A stretch of DNA of 64,000 nucleotides, taken from positions 372,001 to 436,000 of the forward strand of contig NZ_DGLD01000019.1 of the NCBI RefSeq assembly GCF_002387245.1, given 5' to 3'. Positions within the stretch are counted from its first letter, which is position 1. Every line of letters begins with the position of its first letter. The notes beneath the pieces were generated by a model. It saw only the letters and a program-made list of their open reading frames with translations, was not told where the DNA came from and made no database searches. Positions 25,096-32,420 of this stretch are shown piece by piece. Source of the stretch: Brevundimonas sp. UBA4553 (GTDB lineage: Bacteria; Pseudomonadota; Alphaproteobacteria; Caulobacterales; Caulobacteraceae). A program made the position numbers and the translations under genes.

Positions 25096-25766
25096 GCGTT
25101 CGTCGCCTCGCCAAGGAACAACCTGAATCCTTCGCCTTTTCAAAGGATACGAAGGCCAAGGCTGAGTGGTGGATCAAGAAGTATCCCGAGAACCGTCGCC
25201 AGTCGGCGGTGATCCCGATCTTGTGGCTGGTCCAGAAGCAGGAAGGCTGGGTCTCGGAACCCTCCATCCGCGCCATCGGCGAACTGCTGGGCATGCCCTT
25301 CATCCGGGTGCTGGAGGTCGCGACCTTCTACACGATGTTCATGCTGGAGCCGGTTGGTAAGGCCGCTCTGATTCAGGTCTGCGGCACCACGCCCTGCATG
25401 CTTCGCGGCGCCAACGAGCTGATGCGCGTCTGCAAGGAAAAGATCGGTCCCAAGGACGAACTGTCCGCGGACGGCCGCTTCACTTGGCAGGAAGTCGAGT
25501 GCCTGGGCGCCTGCGCCAACGCCCCGATGGCCCAGATCAACGACTACTACTACGAAGACCTGACGCCCGAGACGATGGCCCAGATCATCGACGACTTCGC
25601 CGCCGGCAAGTCGCCGAAGCCGGGCTCGCGCGTCGGCCGTCACACCTCGGAGCCCGAGGGCGGCGCCAAGACGCTGTCGGATCCGACGCTGTACGACGGC
25701 TCTCGCGCCAAGAAGATCAAGTCTTTGCCGAACTCTGCGCCGACGCCTGAGAAGGCTCCCGCCTGA
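25092..25766 (+). CDS. nuoE: NADH-quinone oxidoreductase subunit E
   Basis: 224 residues. It binds the [2Fe-2S] cluster N1a through Cys97, Cys102, Cys137 and Cys141 (CGTTPC and CLGACA). The N-terminus is the usual helical bundle; a 50-residue Lys/Pro/Ser-rich tail (GAKTLSDPTLYDG, then LPNSAPTPEKAPA) follows the thioredoxin-like fold, an extension frequent in alphaproteobacteria. It partners NuoF at the tip of the peripheral arm. The stop and the next start share one base. Confidence 0.96.
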   Translation: MSVRRLAKEQPESFAFSKDTKAKAEWWIKKYPENRRQSAVIPILWLVQKQEGWVSEPSIRAIGELLGMPFIRVLEVATFYTMFMLEPVGKAALIQVCGTTPCMLRGANELMRVCKEKIGPKDELSADGRFTWQEVECLGACANAPMAQINDYYYEDLTPETMAQIIDDFAAGKSPKPGSRVGRHTSEPEGGAKTLSDPTLYDGSRAKKIKSLPNSAPTPEKAPA

Positions 25767-26035
25767 TGACGCGACCGAACCTGGACACGGATGAGGGCAG
25801 GGCGGCTTATCGCGCCGAGCTGCGCCGCGTCGGCTGGCCGTTCCGCTGGGGCGGAATGGCGCTGATCGTGGTGGCGGCGGGACTGGTGCTGTTCGCTCGC
25901 GAAGGTCGGTTCGGACTTACGGAAGATGCGGTGACGGGCGCCTATGGCGTTCTGGCCGTGGGTTGGGCGCTGGTGATCGGTTCGGTCTTCATGCGCACCC
26001 GCCACCATAAACGCCGCATGGCGGAAGGACTTTAA
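25766..26035 (+). CDS. Small membrane protein embedded in the nuo operon
   Basis: 89 residues between nuoE and nuoF, coupled to nuoE by TGATG and ending 6 bases before nuoF. There are two membrane helices (WGGMALIVVAAGLVLFA and AYGVLAVGWALVIGSVFM), a basic N-terminal region and a His/Arg/Lys-rich tail (RTRHHKRRM). It is not one of the 14 core subunits. It could be a lineage-specific accessory or assembly factor of complex I. The function is not recognised. Confidence 0.75.
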   Translation: MTRPNLDTDEGRAAYRAELRRVGWPFRWGGMALIVVAAGLVLFAREGRFGLTEDAVTGAYGVLAVGWALVIGSVFMRTRHHKRRMAEGL

Positions 26036-26041
26036 GGGCTC

Positions 26042-27355
26042 ATGGTCGGACTCCTCGAAGACAAGGACCGCATCTTCACCAACCTCTATGGCTTCCATGA
26101 CTGGGGCCTGGAGGGCGCGAAGCAACGCGGGGCGTGGAACGCCACCAAGGACATGCTGGACCTTGGCCGCGACTGGATCATCACCAACGTCAAGAACTCG
26201 GGCCTGCGTGGACGCGGCGGCGCCGGTTTCTCGACGGGCCTGAAGTGGTCCTTCATGCCGAAGGAAGTGAAGGATCGTCCGCACTACCTCGTCATCAACG
26301 CAGACGAATCCGAGCCCGCGACCTGCAAAGACCGCGAGATCATGCGCCATGATCCGCAACTGCTGATCGAAGGTGCGTTGATCGCATCCTTCGCGATGCA
26401 GGCGCACGCCTGCTACATCTACCTGCGCGGCGAGTATGTGCTGGAGCGCGAGCGCATGGAGGCTGCGGTCAAGCAGGCCTATGAGGCCAAGCTGATCGGT
26501 GACAACAACGTCCACGGGTGGGACTTCCACGTCTATATCCACCACGGCGCCGGCGCATACATCTGCGGCGAAGAGACGGCTCTGCTGGAAAGCCTGGAAG
26601 GCAAGAAGGGCCAACCGCGCCTGAAGCCGCCGTTCCCGGCCGGCGCCGGGCTCTATGGCTGCCCGACGACCGTGAATAACGTGGAGTCGATCGCCGTGGT
26701 CGGCACCATCCTGCGCCGCGGCGCAGACTGGTTCGCCAGCTTCGGTCGCCCGAACAACACCGGCACCAAGCTGATGTCCCTGTCGGGTCACGTGAACATG
26801 CCCTGCGTGGTCGAAGAGGCCATGTCGATCCCGCTGCGCCAGTTGATCGAGGATCACGGCGGCGGCGTTCGCGGCGGCTGGGGCAATCTGAAAGCCATCA
26901 TCCCCGGCGGCGCGTCCTGCCCGGTCATCACGCGTGATCAGGCTGAAGTTGCGCTGATGGACTTCGATTCCATGCGCGAGCATCGCTCGTCGCTGGGTAC
27001 GGCCGGCGTGACGGTGATGGACGAGTCCACCGACATCGTGAAGGCGATCGCCCGTATCAGCTACTTCTTCAAGCATGAGAGCTGCGGCCAGTGCACGCCG
27101 TGCCGTGAAGGCACCGGATGGATGTGGCGCGTGCTGGAACGCATGGCCGTCGGCGACGCCGATCCTTCGGAAATCGACCTGCTGCTGGACGTGGCCGGTC
27201 AGGTCGAAGGCCACACCATCTGTGCCCTCGGGGACGCCGCGGCCTGGCCAGTCCAGGGCCTGATCCGTCACTTCCGTCATGAGATTGAAGACCGCATCAA
27301 CACCTACCGCAGCGGCCGGGCGAACTTCGCCGGCCACGCGATCGCGGCGGAGTAA
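26042..27355 (+). CDS. nuoF: NADH-quinone oxidoreductase subunit F
   Basis: 437 residues, the NADH-oxidising subunit. GRGGAGFSTGLKWSF is the NADH-binding glycine loop, INADESEPATCKDREI contributes the FMN site, GAYICGEETALLESLEG is conserved, and cluster N3 is bound by CGQCTPCREGTGW plus a downstream Cys in HTICALGDAAAW. All expected motifs are present. It starts six bases after the small membrane-protein gene and is followed by nuoG after five bases. Confidence 0.97.
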   Translation: MVGLLEDKDRIFTNLYGFHDWGLEGAKQRGAWNATKDMLDLGRDWIITNVKNSGLRGRGGAGFSTGLKWSFMPKEVKDRPHYLVINADESEPATCKDREIMRHDPQLLIEGALIASFAMQAHACYIYLRGEYVLERERMEAAVKQAYEAKLIGDNNVHGWDFHVYIHHGAGAYICGEETALLESLEGKKGQPRLKPPFPAGAGLYGCPTTVNNVESIAVVGTILRRGADWFASFGRPNNTGTKLMSLSGHVNMPCVVEEAMSIPLRQLIEDHGGGVRGGWGNLKAIIPGGASCPVITRDQAEVALMDFDSMREHRSSLGTAGVTVMDESTDIVKAIARISYFFKHESCGQCTPCREGTGWMWRVLERMAVGDADPSEIDLLLDVAGQVEGHTICALGDAAAWPVQGLIRHFRHEIEDRINTYRSGRANFAGHAIAAE

Positions 27356-27360
27356 TCGTA

Positions 27361-29406
27361 ATGCCTATCGCCAAGGTCAACGGCGTCGAAACCGAGTTCG
27401 AACCCGGCATGACCGTGCTGCAGGTCGCCGAGCGCGCCGGGCACGAGATCCCGCGTTTCTGCTACCACGAGCGCCTGTCCATCGCCGGCAACTGCCGGAT
27501 GTGCCTGGTCGAGGTGAAGCCTGGACCCCCGAAGCCGCAGGCGTCGTGCGCCCTGCCGGCCGCCGAAGGGCAGGAGATCTTCACCGACACGCCGATGGTC
27601 AAGAAGGCCCGCGAAGGGGTGATGGAGTTCCTGCTCATCAACCACCCGCTGGACTGCCCGATCTGCGACCAGGGCGGCGAGTGCGACCTGCAGGATCAGG
27701 CTGTCGGCTACGGCCGTGACGGTTCGCGCTACGGCGAGAACAAGCGCGCGGTCGAAGAAAAGAACATGGGCCCGACGGTCAAGACGTTCATGACGCGCTG
27801 CATCCAGTGCACGCGTTGCGTTCGCTTCATCACCGAAGTGGCCGGCGTGCCGGACATCGGCATGATCTCGCGCGGCGAAAGCGCAGAGATCACCACCTAC
27901 CTGGAAAAGAACATCGACAGCGAGCTGTCGGGCAACGTCAACGACCTGTGCCCGGTGGGCGCCCTGACGCACCGTCCCTGGCAGTACCACTATCGTCCGT
28001 GGGAGCTGAAGAAGACCGAGACCATCGACGTCATGGACGCCTTGGGCTCGAACATCCGCGCCGACGCGCGCGGCGCCGAGGTCATGCGCGTGCTGCCGCG
28101 CGTGAACGAGGGCATCAACGAAGAGTGGCTGTCGGACAAGAGCCGCTATGCGGTCGATGGTCTGGCTCGCCAGCGCCTGGATCGCCCGTTCGTGCGTGAG
28201 AACGGCAAGCTGCGAGCCGCCTCGTGGGATGAGGCGCTGAACACTGTCGCAACGAAGATCAAGGCGGCTTCGGCCGACCGCATCGGCGTCATCGCCGGCG
28301 ACCTGCAGGACGCGGAGTCGATGAAGGCCGCGCTGGATCTGTTCCGCGCCCTGGGCTCGGCCAACACCGATTGTCGCCAGGACGGCGCCGCGATCGGGCA
28401 GGGGGCTCGCGAAGGCTGGCTGTTCAACTCTGGCCTGCAAGGCATTGAAAACGCTGACGCCATCCTGATCGTCGGCGCCAATCCGCGCACCGAAGCGCCG
28501 CTGCTCAACGCCCGTATTCGCAAGGTCTGGCTGAAGGGCGCCGCCGAGATCGGCGTCATCGGCGAGCAGGTCGACCTGACCTATGACTACAACTACCTCG
28601 GCGCCGGTTCGAAGACTGTCGGCAAGCTGCCCAAGGCGGCCGTCGACTTCCTGACCAAGGCTGAGCGCCCGGCGATCATCGTCGGCGCGGGCGCCCTGAT
28701 CGGCGACACCGGCGCGGCTGTGCTGAACGCCCTGGGCGCGCTGGCCAAGAAGGTTGGCGTGGTCAAGGAAGGCTGGAACGGCTTCAACGTCCTGCACACC
28801 GCCGCTGCTCGCGTCGGCGGTCTGGACATGGGCTTCGTCCCCGCCGAGGGCGGCCTGGACGTGGCCGGCATGCTGAAGCCGGGCGCTCTGGACGTTCTGT
28901 TCCTGCTGGGCGCCGATGAAGTGAACGCCTCGGCCTCGGACGCCTTCCGCGTCTATCTGGGTTCGCACGGCGACCGCGGCGCGCACGGCGCCGACGTCAT
29001 CCTGCCGGGCGCCGCCTATACCGAGAAGTCGGGCCTGTACGTGAACACTGAGGGCCGGGTGCAGATGGCTGAACGCGTCGTCTTCCCGAAGGGCGAGGCC
29101 AAGGAAGACTGGGCTGTCATTCGCGCCCTGTCGGAACGCGCCGGTCACAAGCTGCCGTTCGACACCCTGGAGCAACTGCGCGCCAAGCTGATGGGCGACC
29201 ATCCGACCTTCGGCCGCATCGACTACCTGGCGCCGGCGGCGTCGTTCGACGTTGCGGGCCTGGGCGCCAAGGGCGATCTGGGCGACGTCGCTTTCGTCTC
29301 GACCATCGTCGATCCCTACCTGACCAACCCGATCGCGCGCGCCAGCGAAACCATGGCCGAGCTGTCCGCCGAGCGGACTGCCCCGGTCGTTCTGGCGGCG
29401 GAGTAA
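27361..29406 (+). CDS. nuoG: NADH-quinone oxidoreductase subunit G
   Basis: 681 residues, the largest peripheral subunit. The N-terminal ferredoxin domain has CYHERLSIAGNCRMC ([2Fe-2S] N1b), a His/Cys site HPLDCPICDQGGECDLQ ([4Fe-4S] N5) and CIQCTRCVRF with a later CPVGAL ([4Fe-4S] N4). The rest is a molybdopterin-oxidoreductase-like domain that has no cofactor in complex I. The length is usual for alphaproteobacteria. nuoH follows three bases later. Confidence 0.97.
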   Translation: MPIAKVNGVETEFEPGMTVLQVAERAGHEIPRFCYHERLSIAGNCRMCLVEVKPGPPKPQASCALPAAEGQEIFTDTPMVKKAREGVMEFLLINHPLDCPICDQGGECDLQDQAVGYGRDGSRYGENKRAVEEKNMGPTVKTFMTRCIQCTRCVRFITEVAGVPDIGMISRGESAEITTYLEKNIDSELSGNVNDLCPVGALTHRPWQYHYRPWELKKTETIDVMDALGSNIRADARGAEVMRVLPRVNEGINEEWLSDKSRYAVDGLARQRLDRPFVRENGKLRAASWDEALNTVATKIKAASADRIGVIAGDLQDAESMKAALDLFRALGSANTDCRQDGAAIGQGAREGWLFNSGLQGIENADAILIVGANPRTEAPLLNARIRKVWLKGAAEIGVIGEQVDLTYDYNYLGAGSKTVGKLPKAAVDFLTKAERPAIIVGAGALIGDTGAAVLNALGALAKKVGVVKEGWNGFNVLHTAAARVGGLDMGFVPAEGGLDVAGMLKPGALDVLFLLGADEVNASASDAFRVYLGSHGDRGAHGADVILPGAAYTEKSGLYVNTEGRVQMAERVVFPKGEAKEDWAVIRALSERAGHKLPFDTLEQLRAKLMGDHPTFGRIDYLAPAASFDVAGLGAKGDLGDVAFVSTIVDPYLTNPIARASETMAELSAERTAPVVLAAE

Positions 29407-29409
29407 ATC

Positions 29410-30486
29410 ATGGACGCTGCGACCTCCTTCTGGGCCACGCCCCTCGGCTGGACCCTCGCCACCCTCGGCGGCATCCTGATCGTCACGGTCGGGATCCTGA
29501 TCTCGCTCGCCTTCCTGCTGCTGGCGGACCGCAAGATCTGGGCCGGGGTTCAGCTGCGCAAGGGCCCCAACGTGGTCGGCCCCTTCGGCCTGCTGCAGTC
29601 CTTCGCCGACTTCTTCAAGTTCGTGCTCAAGGAAATCGTTGTCCCGTCGGGCTCCGACAAGGTCGTGTTCCTGGCCGCGCCGCTGATCACCTTCATCCTG
29701 GCCTTCATCGCCTGGGCGGTGATCCCGTTCGCGCCGGGTTGGGTGATCTCTGACTTGAATGTTGGCGTGCTCTACATCCTCGCGATCAGCTCGCTGGGCG
29801 TCTACGGCATCATCATGGGCGGTTGGGCTTCGAACTCGAAGTATCCCTTCCTGGGTTCGCTGCGTTCCGCGGCGCAGATGGTGTCCTATGAGGTCTCGAT
29901 GGGCCTGGTCATCATCAACGTCATCCTGCTGGCCGGGACGATGAACCTGACCCAGATCGTGACGGCGCAGACCGGCTGGATCTGGAACTGGAACATGTTC
30001 GGCGGCGGCCTGGACACCCTGCCGACCATCGTGGTCATGCTGCCGATGACCATCGTCTTCTTCATCTCGGCCCTGGCCGAGACCAACCGCCCGCCCTTCG
30101 ACCTTCCCGAAGCGGAGTCGGAGCTGGTGGCCGGCTATCAGGTCGAATATTCGTCCACGCCCTACCTGCTGTTCATGATCGGCGAGTACGCGAACATCGT
30201 CTTCATGTGCGCCATGATCAGCCTGCTGTTCTGCGGCGGCTGGAATCCGGGCTTCCCGACCGACTTCCTCGACAGCTGGCCGACCTTCCTGGCCAATCTG
30301 TTCTACTTCCTGGTGCTTGCGACCAAGATCGTCTTCTGGTTCTTCATGATCGCGCTGACCAAGGCTTTCGTGCCGCGCTATCGCTACGATCAGCTGATGC
30401 GTCTGGGGTGGAAGATCTTCCTGCCGGCTTCGCTGGTGGCTGTGGTGGTCGTGGCCGCTTGGCGCGTCTTCGCGGTGGGTGCGTGA
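29410..30486 (+). CDS. nuoH: NADH-quinone oxidoreductase subunit H
   Basis: 358 residues, eight or nine membrane helices. The conserved cytoplasmic loops are clear: DRKIWAGVQLRKGPNVVGPF, ETNRPPFDLPEAESELVAGY and FLPRYRYDQ-type ending AFVPRYRYDQLMRLGWK. The Glu/Asp-rich loops line the quinone chamber and the first proton path. The TGA shares a base with the ATG of the following lipoprotein gene. Confidence 0.97.
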   Translation: MDAATSFWATPLGWTLATLGGILIVTVGILISLAFLLLADRKIWAGVQLRKGPNVVGPFGLLQSFADFFKFVLKEIVVPSGSDKVVFLAAPLITFILAFIAWAVIPFAPGWVISDLNVGVLYILAISSLGVYGIIMGGWASNSKYPFLGSLRSAAQMVSYEVSMGLVIINVILLAGTMNLTQIVTAQTGWIWNWNMFGGGLDTLPTIVVMLPMTIVFFISALAETNRPPFDLPEAESELVAGYQVEYSSTPYLLFMIGEYANIVFMCAMISLLFCGGWNPGFPTDFLDSWPTFLANLFYFLVLATKIVFWFFMIALTKAFVPRYRYDQLMRLGWKIFLPASLVAVVVVAAWRVFAVGA

Positions 30487-30710
30487 TGGGCGTTCGCGCC
30501 ACATCACTGCTTGCGCCGGCTCTCGCTGTCGGCCTGTCGGCCTGTACCTTCAAGCCGATGAGCCCGGCCGCCCCGGAAAGCGCGGACGCGCGGCTGGAAC
30601 GTGTCGAGCGCGAGCGTCGCGAGGAGGGCGACAAGCGGGCCTATTGCCAGCGTCTTTCGCGCGACGACCCGCGTTTTGATCGTGACGACTGCAAGCGGCA
30701 GGTGGGCTGA
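30486..30710 (+). CDS. Tiny lipoprotein gene between nuoH and nuoI
   Basis: 74 residues from ATG 30486, coupled to nuoH by TGATG. The lipobox is GLSAC (Cys20). The mature part is short and highly charged (ARLERVERERREEGDKRAYC), with a further Cys pair (Cys54, Cys69) that could form a disulphide in the periplasm. It is not a known complex I subunit. With its neighbour at 30710 it forms a pair of lipoproteins locked into the operon by one-base overlaps. Role unknown. Confidence 0.7.
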   Translation: MGVRATSLLAPALAVGLSACTFKPMSPAAPESADARLERVERERREEGDKRAYCQRLSRDDPRFDRDDCKRQVG

Positions 30711-30922
30711 TGAAGCTGTCGGTTGTCAGAATGATCGCCCTGGCCACGCCGCTTTTGGCGTCGGCCTGCGCGCCGTATGAGGCCGAGCCTGTCTCGGTCT
30801 ATCAGTGGGAACGCAAGGTGGAGCAGTTGCAGCGGCAGGATGCCGAGCGCCAACGCCTGTGCCAGACCCTCGACAAGGAAAGCGCCCGCTATGAACGCGA
30901 CTGCGCCGGAGTGAAATCGTAA
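30710..30922 (+). CDS. Second tiny lipoprotein gene before nuoI
   Basis: 70 residues. The lipobox LLASAC places Cys20 at the mature N-terminus. The rest is a charged helix (VYQWERKVEQLQRQDAERQR) followed by two cysteines (Cys51, Cys65), the same plan as the preceding protein, so the two may be diverged duplicates. Start and stop are fused to both neighbours (TGATG upstream, TAATG into nuoI). Probably exported and membrane-anchored; the function is not known. Confidence 0.7.
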   Translation: MKLSVVRMIALATPLLASACAPYEAEPVSVYQWERKVEQLQRQDAERQRLCQTLDKESARYERDCAGVKS

Positions 30923-31413
30923 TGCTGACCCGTATCGTTCAGGCGGCCAAGGGCGCGATGCTGACCGACGTGTTCGGCGCCGTCGGCCTGTCGATGAAAT
31001 ACATGATGAAGCCGAAGGCGACGGTGAACTATCCGTTCGAGCGGAACCCGCAGTCGCCGCGTTTCCGTGGCGAGCACGCGCTGCGCCGCTACCCGAACGG
31101 TGAGGAACGCTGCATCGCCTGCAAGCTGTGCGAAGCGATCTGCCCCGCACAGGCCATCACCATCGAGGCCGAACCGCGCGCCGACGGCAGCCGCCGCACG
31201 ACCCGCTATGACATCGACATGGTCAAGTGCATCTACTGCGGCCTGTGCCAGGAGGCCTGCCCGGTGGACGCCATCGTCGAGGGACCGAACAGCGAGTTCG
31301 CCACTGAGACGCGTGAAGAACTGCTCTATGACAAGGCCCGACTGCTGGACAACGGCGACCGCTGGGAACGGCTGATCGCGAAGAATCTGGAACTCGACGC
31401 TCCGTATCGCTAA
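30922..31413 (+). CDS. nuoI: NADH-quinone oxidoreductase subunit I
   Basis: 163 residues. Two [4Fe-4S] clusters (N6a, N6b) are bound by CIACKLCEAICP (Cys64, 67, 70, 74) and CIYCGLCQEACP (Cys103, 106, 109, 113). The N-terminal amphipathic helices dock to NuoH, as does NYPFERNPQSPRFRGEHALR. The 64-base gap to nuoJ is the widest among the nuo genes and contains a strong hairpin. Confidence 0.97.
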   Translation: MLTRIVQAAKGAMLTDVFGAVGLSMKYMMKPKATVNYPFERNPQSPRFRGEHALRRYPNGEERCIACKLCEAICPAQAITIEAEPRADGSRRTTRYDIDMVKCIYCGLCQEACPVDAIVEGPNSEFATETREELLYDKARLLDNGDRWERLIAKNLELDAPYR

Positions 31414-31421
31414 ACCGAGCC

Positions 31422-31443
31422 GCGATTCCGATCACGGGATCGC
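31422..31443 (+). other. Hairpin between nuoI and nuoJ
   Basis: GCGATTCCG (31422-31430), loop ATCA, CGGGATCGC (31435-31443) forms a 9-bp stem with one G-U pair. No T-run follows directly, so transcript processing or stability control is more likely than termination. Confidence 0.4.
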
Positions 31444-31477
31444 AGCGCAAGATTTTGAAGGGGGCTTTGTCCCACCC

Positions 31478-32104
31478 ATGCTGCAAGGCATAGCGTTTTA
31501 TCTTCTGGCGACGGTCGCCGTGGTCTCGGGCCTTCTGGTCGTGACCGCGCGCAACCCCGTGCACTCCGTCCTCTGGCTGATCCTCAGCTTCTTCTCGGCC
31601 GCCGGCCTGTTCGTCCTGCTGGGCGCAGAGTTTCTGGCCATGCTGCTGGTGGTCGTTTACGTCGGCGCTGTCGCGGTGCTGTTCCTGTTCGTGGTCATGA
31701 TGCTGGACGTCGATTTCGTCCGTCTTCGTGAGGGCTACGCTCGCTACCTGCCGCTGGCGGGGATCGTGGCCGGCGTGTTGCTGGCCGAGATGATCATGGT
31801 GTCGATCACCGTGGTGCAGGGCGGGGCGGCGCGATCAGCTATCGCTCCCGTCGTGGCGGGCGCTGACGCCACCAATATCGAGACGATCGGCCGCGTGCTC
31901 TACACGGACTACGTCTATTTCTTCCAGGCTGCGGGCATCGTGCTGCTGATCGCCATGATCGGCGCCATCGTGCTGACCCTGCGCCACCGCCCCGGCGTGC
32001 GCCGCCAGGATCTGGCCGCTCAGGCTAACCGCGAACGCGCCAAGGCCGTCGAGGTCAAGTCGGTCGCCACCGGCCAGGGCGTCACCCCCGAGGAGCTTCT
32101 GTGA
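31478..32104 (+). CDS. nuoJ: NADH-quinone oxidoreductase subunit J
   Basis: 208 residues, five membrane helices. ARNPVHSVLWLILSFFSAAG and LLGAEFLAMLLVVVYVGAVA are the conserved NuoJ segments, the latter containing the pi-bulge helix involved in coupling. The C-terminus is a charged cytoplasmic tail. The TGA shares its A with the nuoK start. Confidence 0.96.
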   Translation: MLQGIAFYLLATVAVVSGLLVVTARNPVHSVLWLILSFFSAAGLFVLLGAEFLAMLLVVVYVGAVAVLFLFVVMMLDVDFVRLREGYARYLPLAGIVAGVLLAEMIMVSITVVQGGAARSAIAPVVAGADATNIETIGRVLYTDYVYFFQAAGIVLLIAMIGAIVLTLRHRPGVRRQDLAAQANRERAKAVEVKSVATGQGVTPEELL

Positions 32105-32412
32105 TGGACATCTCGCTCCAGCACTATCTGGCGGTCGCCGCCATGCTGTTCACTATCGGCGTGTTCGGCATCTTCGTGAACCGCAAGAACGTCATCATCA
32201 TCCTGATGTCGGTCGAGCTGATCCTGCTCGCGGTGAACATCAACTTCGTCGCCTTCTCGACCTATCTCAATGATGTGTCGGGTCAGCTGATGGCCATGTT
32301 CGTCCTGACCGTCGCTGCGGCTGAAGCCGCCGTTGGTCTGGCGATCCTCGTGACCTTCTTCCGTAACCGCGGTGATATCGCGGTTGACGACGCCTCCGTG
32401 ATGAAGGGCTGA
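32104..32412 (+). CDS. nuoK: NADH-quinone oxidoreductase subunit K
   Basis: 102 residues from ATG 32104 (TGATG with nuoJ), the usual size of NuoK. Three helices carry the two conserved proton-path glutamates: one in SVELILLAVNINFVAFS and one in VAAAEAAVGLAILV. It belongs to the membrane-arm proton channels. The GTG of nuoL follows 8 bases later. Confidence 0.96.
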   Translation: MDISLQHYLAVAAMLFTIGVFGIFVNRKNVIIILMSVELILLAVNINFVAFSTYLNDVSGQLMAMFVLTVAAAEAAVGLAILVTFFRNRGDIAVDDASVMKG

Positions 32413-32420
32413 TCGGAACC

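Noticed and set aside
27304..30507. 1067-codon minus-strand frame opposite nuoG and nuoH
   Set aside because: His/Gln/Arg/Asp-rich shadow of GC-biased codons; the plus strand has unmistakable complex I subunits.
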